DNA of 64,000 nt from an uncultured Burkholderiales bacterium (GTDB lineage Bacteria; Pseudomonadota; Gammaproteobacteria; Burkholderiales; Burkholderiaceae_C). A program made the translations under genes and the position numbers. Location: contig CAITYM010000030.1 in NCBI GenBank assembly GCA_903896615.1, positions 1 through 64,000 of the forward strand. Direction: 5' to 3'. Below, one piece after another: positions 63,508 through 64,000 of the stretch. Numbering within the stretch: the stretch's first letter is position 1; each line of letters begins with the position of its first letter. The notes beneath the pieces were generated by a model that had not been told where the DNA came from, ran no database searches, and was given only the letters and a program-made list of their open reading frames with translations.

Positions 63508-64000
63508 TCAAAGCACGGCTTGCATAGCTTTATATGCAGTATCCTCCAACCAATCTAAATCAAGCTGTTGGTGTGCCTCACAAATAAACCAGGGCTCGCG
63601 CGAGTCGGGCTCTAACATCACCCCTAAATCAATAAGTTTCCAAGCAAACTTTTGATACAGTGCACTGTTTGTTAAACGCCAATCCCTGTAATTGGTCGGA
63701 ACAGACGGTGTGAAATGAATTCCAAACATTGCAGGGGGACCAGCAAACGCGTGTTCAATACCTGCTTTTGTAAATACACGTCCGAGTAATTCTTGGATTT
63801 GAACCCCCACCCGGTCAACGGTTGCCAAAGCGCTGGTATTCGTCAAAATATTTAAAGTCTCGTGAGCCGCGCTCAGGGCAACCAAATTGGCCGTGTAGGT
63901 TCCACCGTGAACTACAGCGCCCTTATTTGAACCAACAGCGTCCATAACATCTGAGCGCCCACCAAAGGCGGCGACTGGATAGCCATTCCCCATTGCTTTA
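63508..64000 (-). CDS. Class III aminotransferase (glutamate-1-semialdehyde aminomutase-like), C-terminal part
   Basis: The 3' end of a PLP-dependent class III aminotransferase; the 5' part lies right of the window. The visible 164 residues begin K-A-MGNGYPVAAFGGRSDVM, where the Lys at the very edge is probably the Schiff-base lysine, and include VVHGGTYTANLVALSAAHETL. GSA-aminomutase-like members act on various amino acids or polyamines; which one is not clear. The ATG at 63993 in the ORF track is internal. Confidence 0.85.
   Translation of the reverse strand, partial: KAMGNGYPVAAFGGRSDVMDAVGSNKGAVVHGGTYTANLVALSAAHETLNILTNTSALATVDRVGVQIQELLGRVFTKAGIEHAFAGPPAMFGIHFTPSVPTNYRDWRLTNSALYQKFAWKLIDLGVMLEPDSREPWFICEAHQQLDLDWLEDTAYKAMQAVL

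Overview
This window looks like the chromosome of a Gram-negative betaproteobacterium of the order Burkholderiales, with a low-to-middling GC content (mid-40s % by eye, not computed). The evidence is many branched-chain-type (Liv/HAAT) and Bug-type periplasmic binding proteins, the sulfur cluster tauE-cysI-DUF934-cysH-cysD-cysN in the order known from Burkholderia/Bordetella relatives, the pepA/lptFG/holC neighbourhood, MnmC, and a LivM-LivG fusion. A low-GC freshwater lineage such as Polynucleobacter would fit, but genus cannot be fixed from sequence alone. I see no rRNA, tRNA, IS element, prophage or CRISPR array.

Layout. (1) 1-8.9 kb: two Liv-type ABC importers arranged back to back around a DUF1993 gene. 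The left one, on the minus strand, runs livG-livF-binding protein-livH and continues off the window; its LivF has Arg in place of the Walker A Lys. The right one, on the plus strand, is binding protein, terminator, livH, livM-livG fusion, livF. (2) 9-12.2 kb: two convergent Bug/TctC binding proteins without their membrane partners, then a PEP mutase/isocitrate lyase family enzyme. (3) 12.2-17.6 kb: glnB, a small DUF2798 membrane protein, an mreB without mreCD, and a divergent pair of an Lrp/AsnC regulator and an AceE-type E1 dehydrogenase without E2/E3, reminiscent of mdeR-mdeB of Pseudomonas putida. (4) 17.7-33.5 kb: an accessory-looking region with a porin-like barrel, a Ser/Asn-rich protein, secreted or lipid-anchored small proteins, a cytochrome c'-like lipoprotein, an NMT1-type ABC importer, a two-component system followed by MipA/OmpV and MgtC/DUF4010 genes, and a four-gene DUF6152/DUF6644 cluster. 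(5) 33.5-51.2 kb: another Liv-type binding protein and then housekeeping genes: holC, pepA, lptF-lptG, sirohydrochlorin chelatase (cbiX), cysB, methionine aminotransferase, hrpA, argA, dsbB, yggX, mnmC. (6) 51.3-59.2 kb: assimilatory sulfate reduction operon followed by a 7Fe ferredoxin and a ferredoxin-NADP reductase. (7) 59.2-64 kb: TPR/glycosyltransferase-like protein, MAPEG protein, formate-THF ligase, and a partial class III aminotransferase.

How the parts fit. Sulfur is the main theme of the right half: CysN/CysD make APS, CysH reduces it to sulfite, CysI reduces sulfite with siroheme whose iron insertion can be done by CbiX, TauE can export excess sulfite, and CysB is the expected regulator. 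No flavoprotein CysJ is present; FdxA and FNR nearby could supply electrons. Both cysB and the tauE operon have a good -10 hexamer ending exactly six bases before the ATG, which predicts leaderless transcripts. The left half is dominated by uptake of organic acids and amino acids. No undescribed large system is obvious. The best leads are the LivF Walker A substitution, the Lrp/MdeB-like pair, the leaderless sulfur promoters, a 24-bp palindrome before the two-component system, and the uncharacterised gene clusters at 18-23 kb and 30-33 kb.
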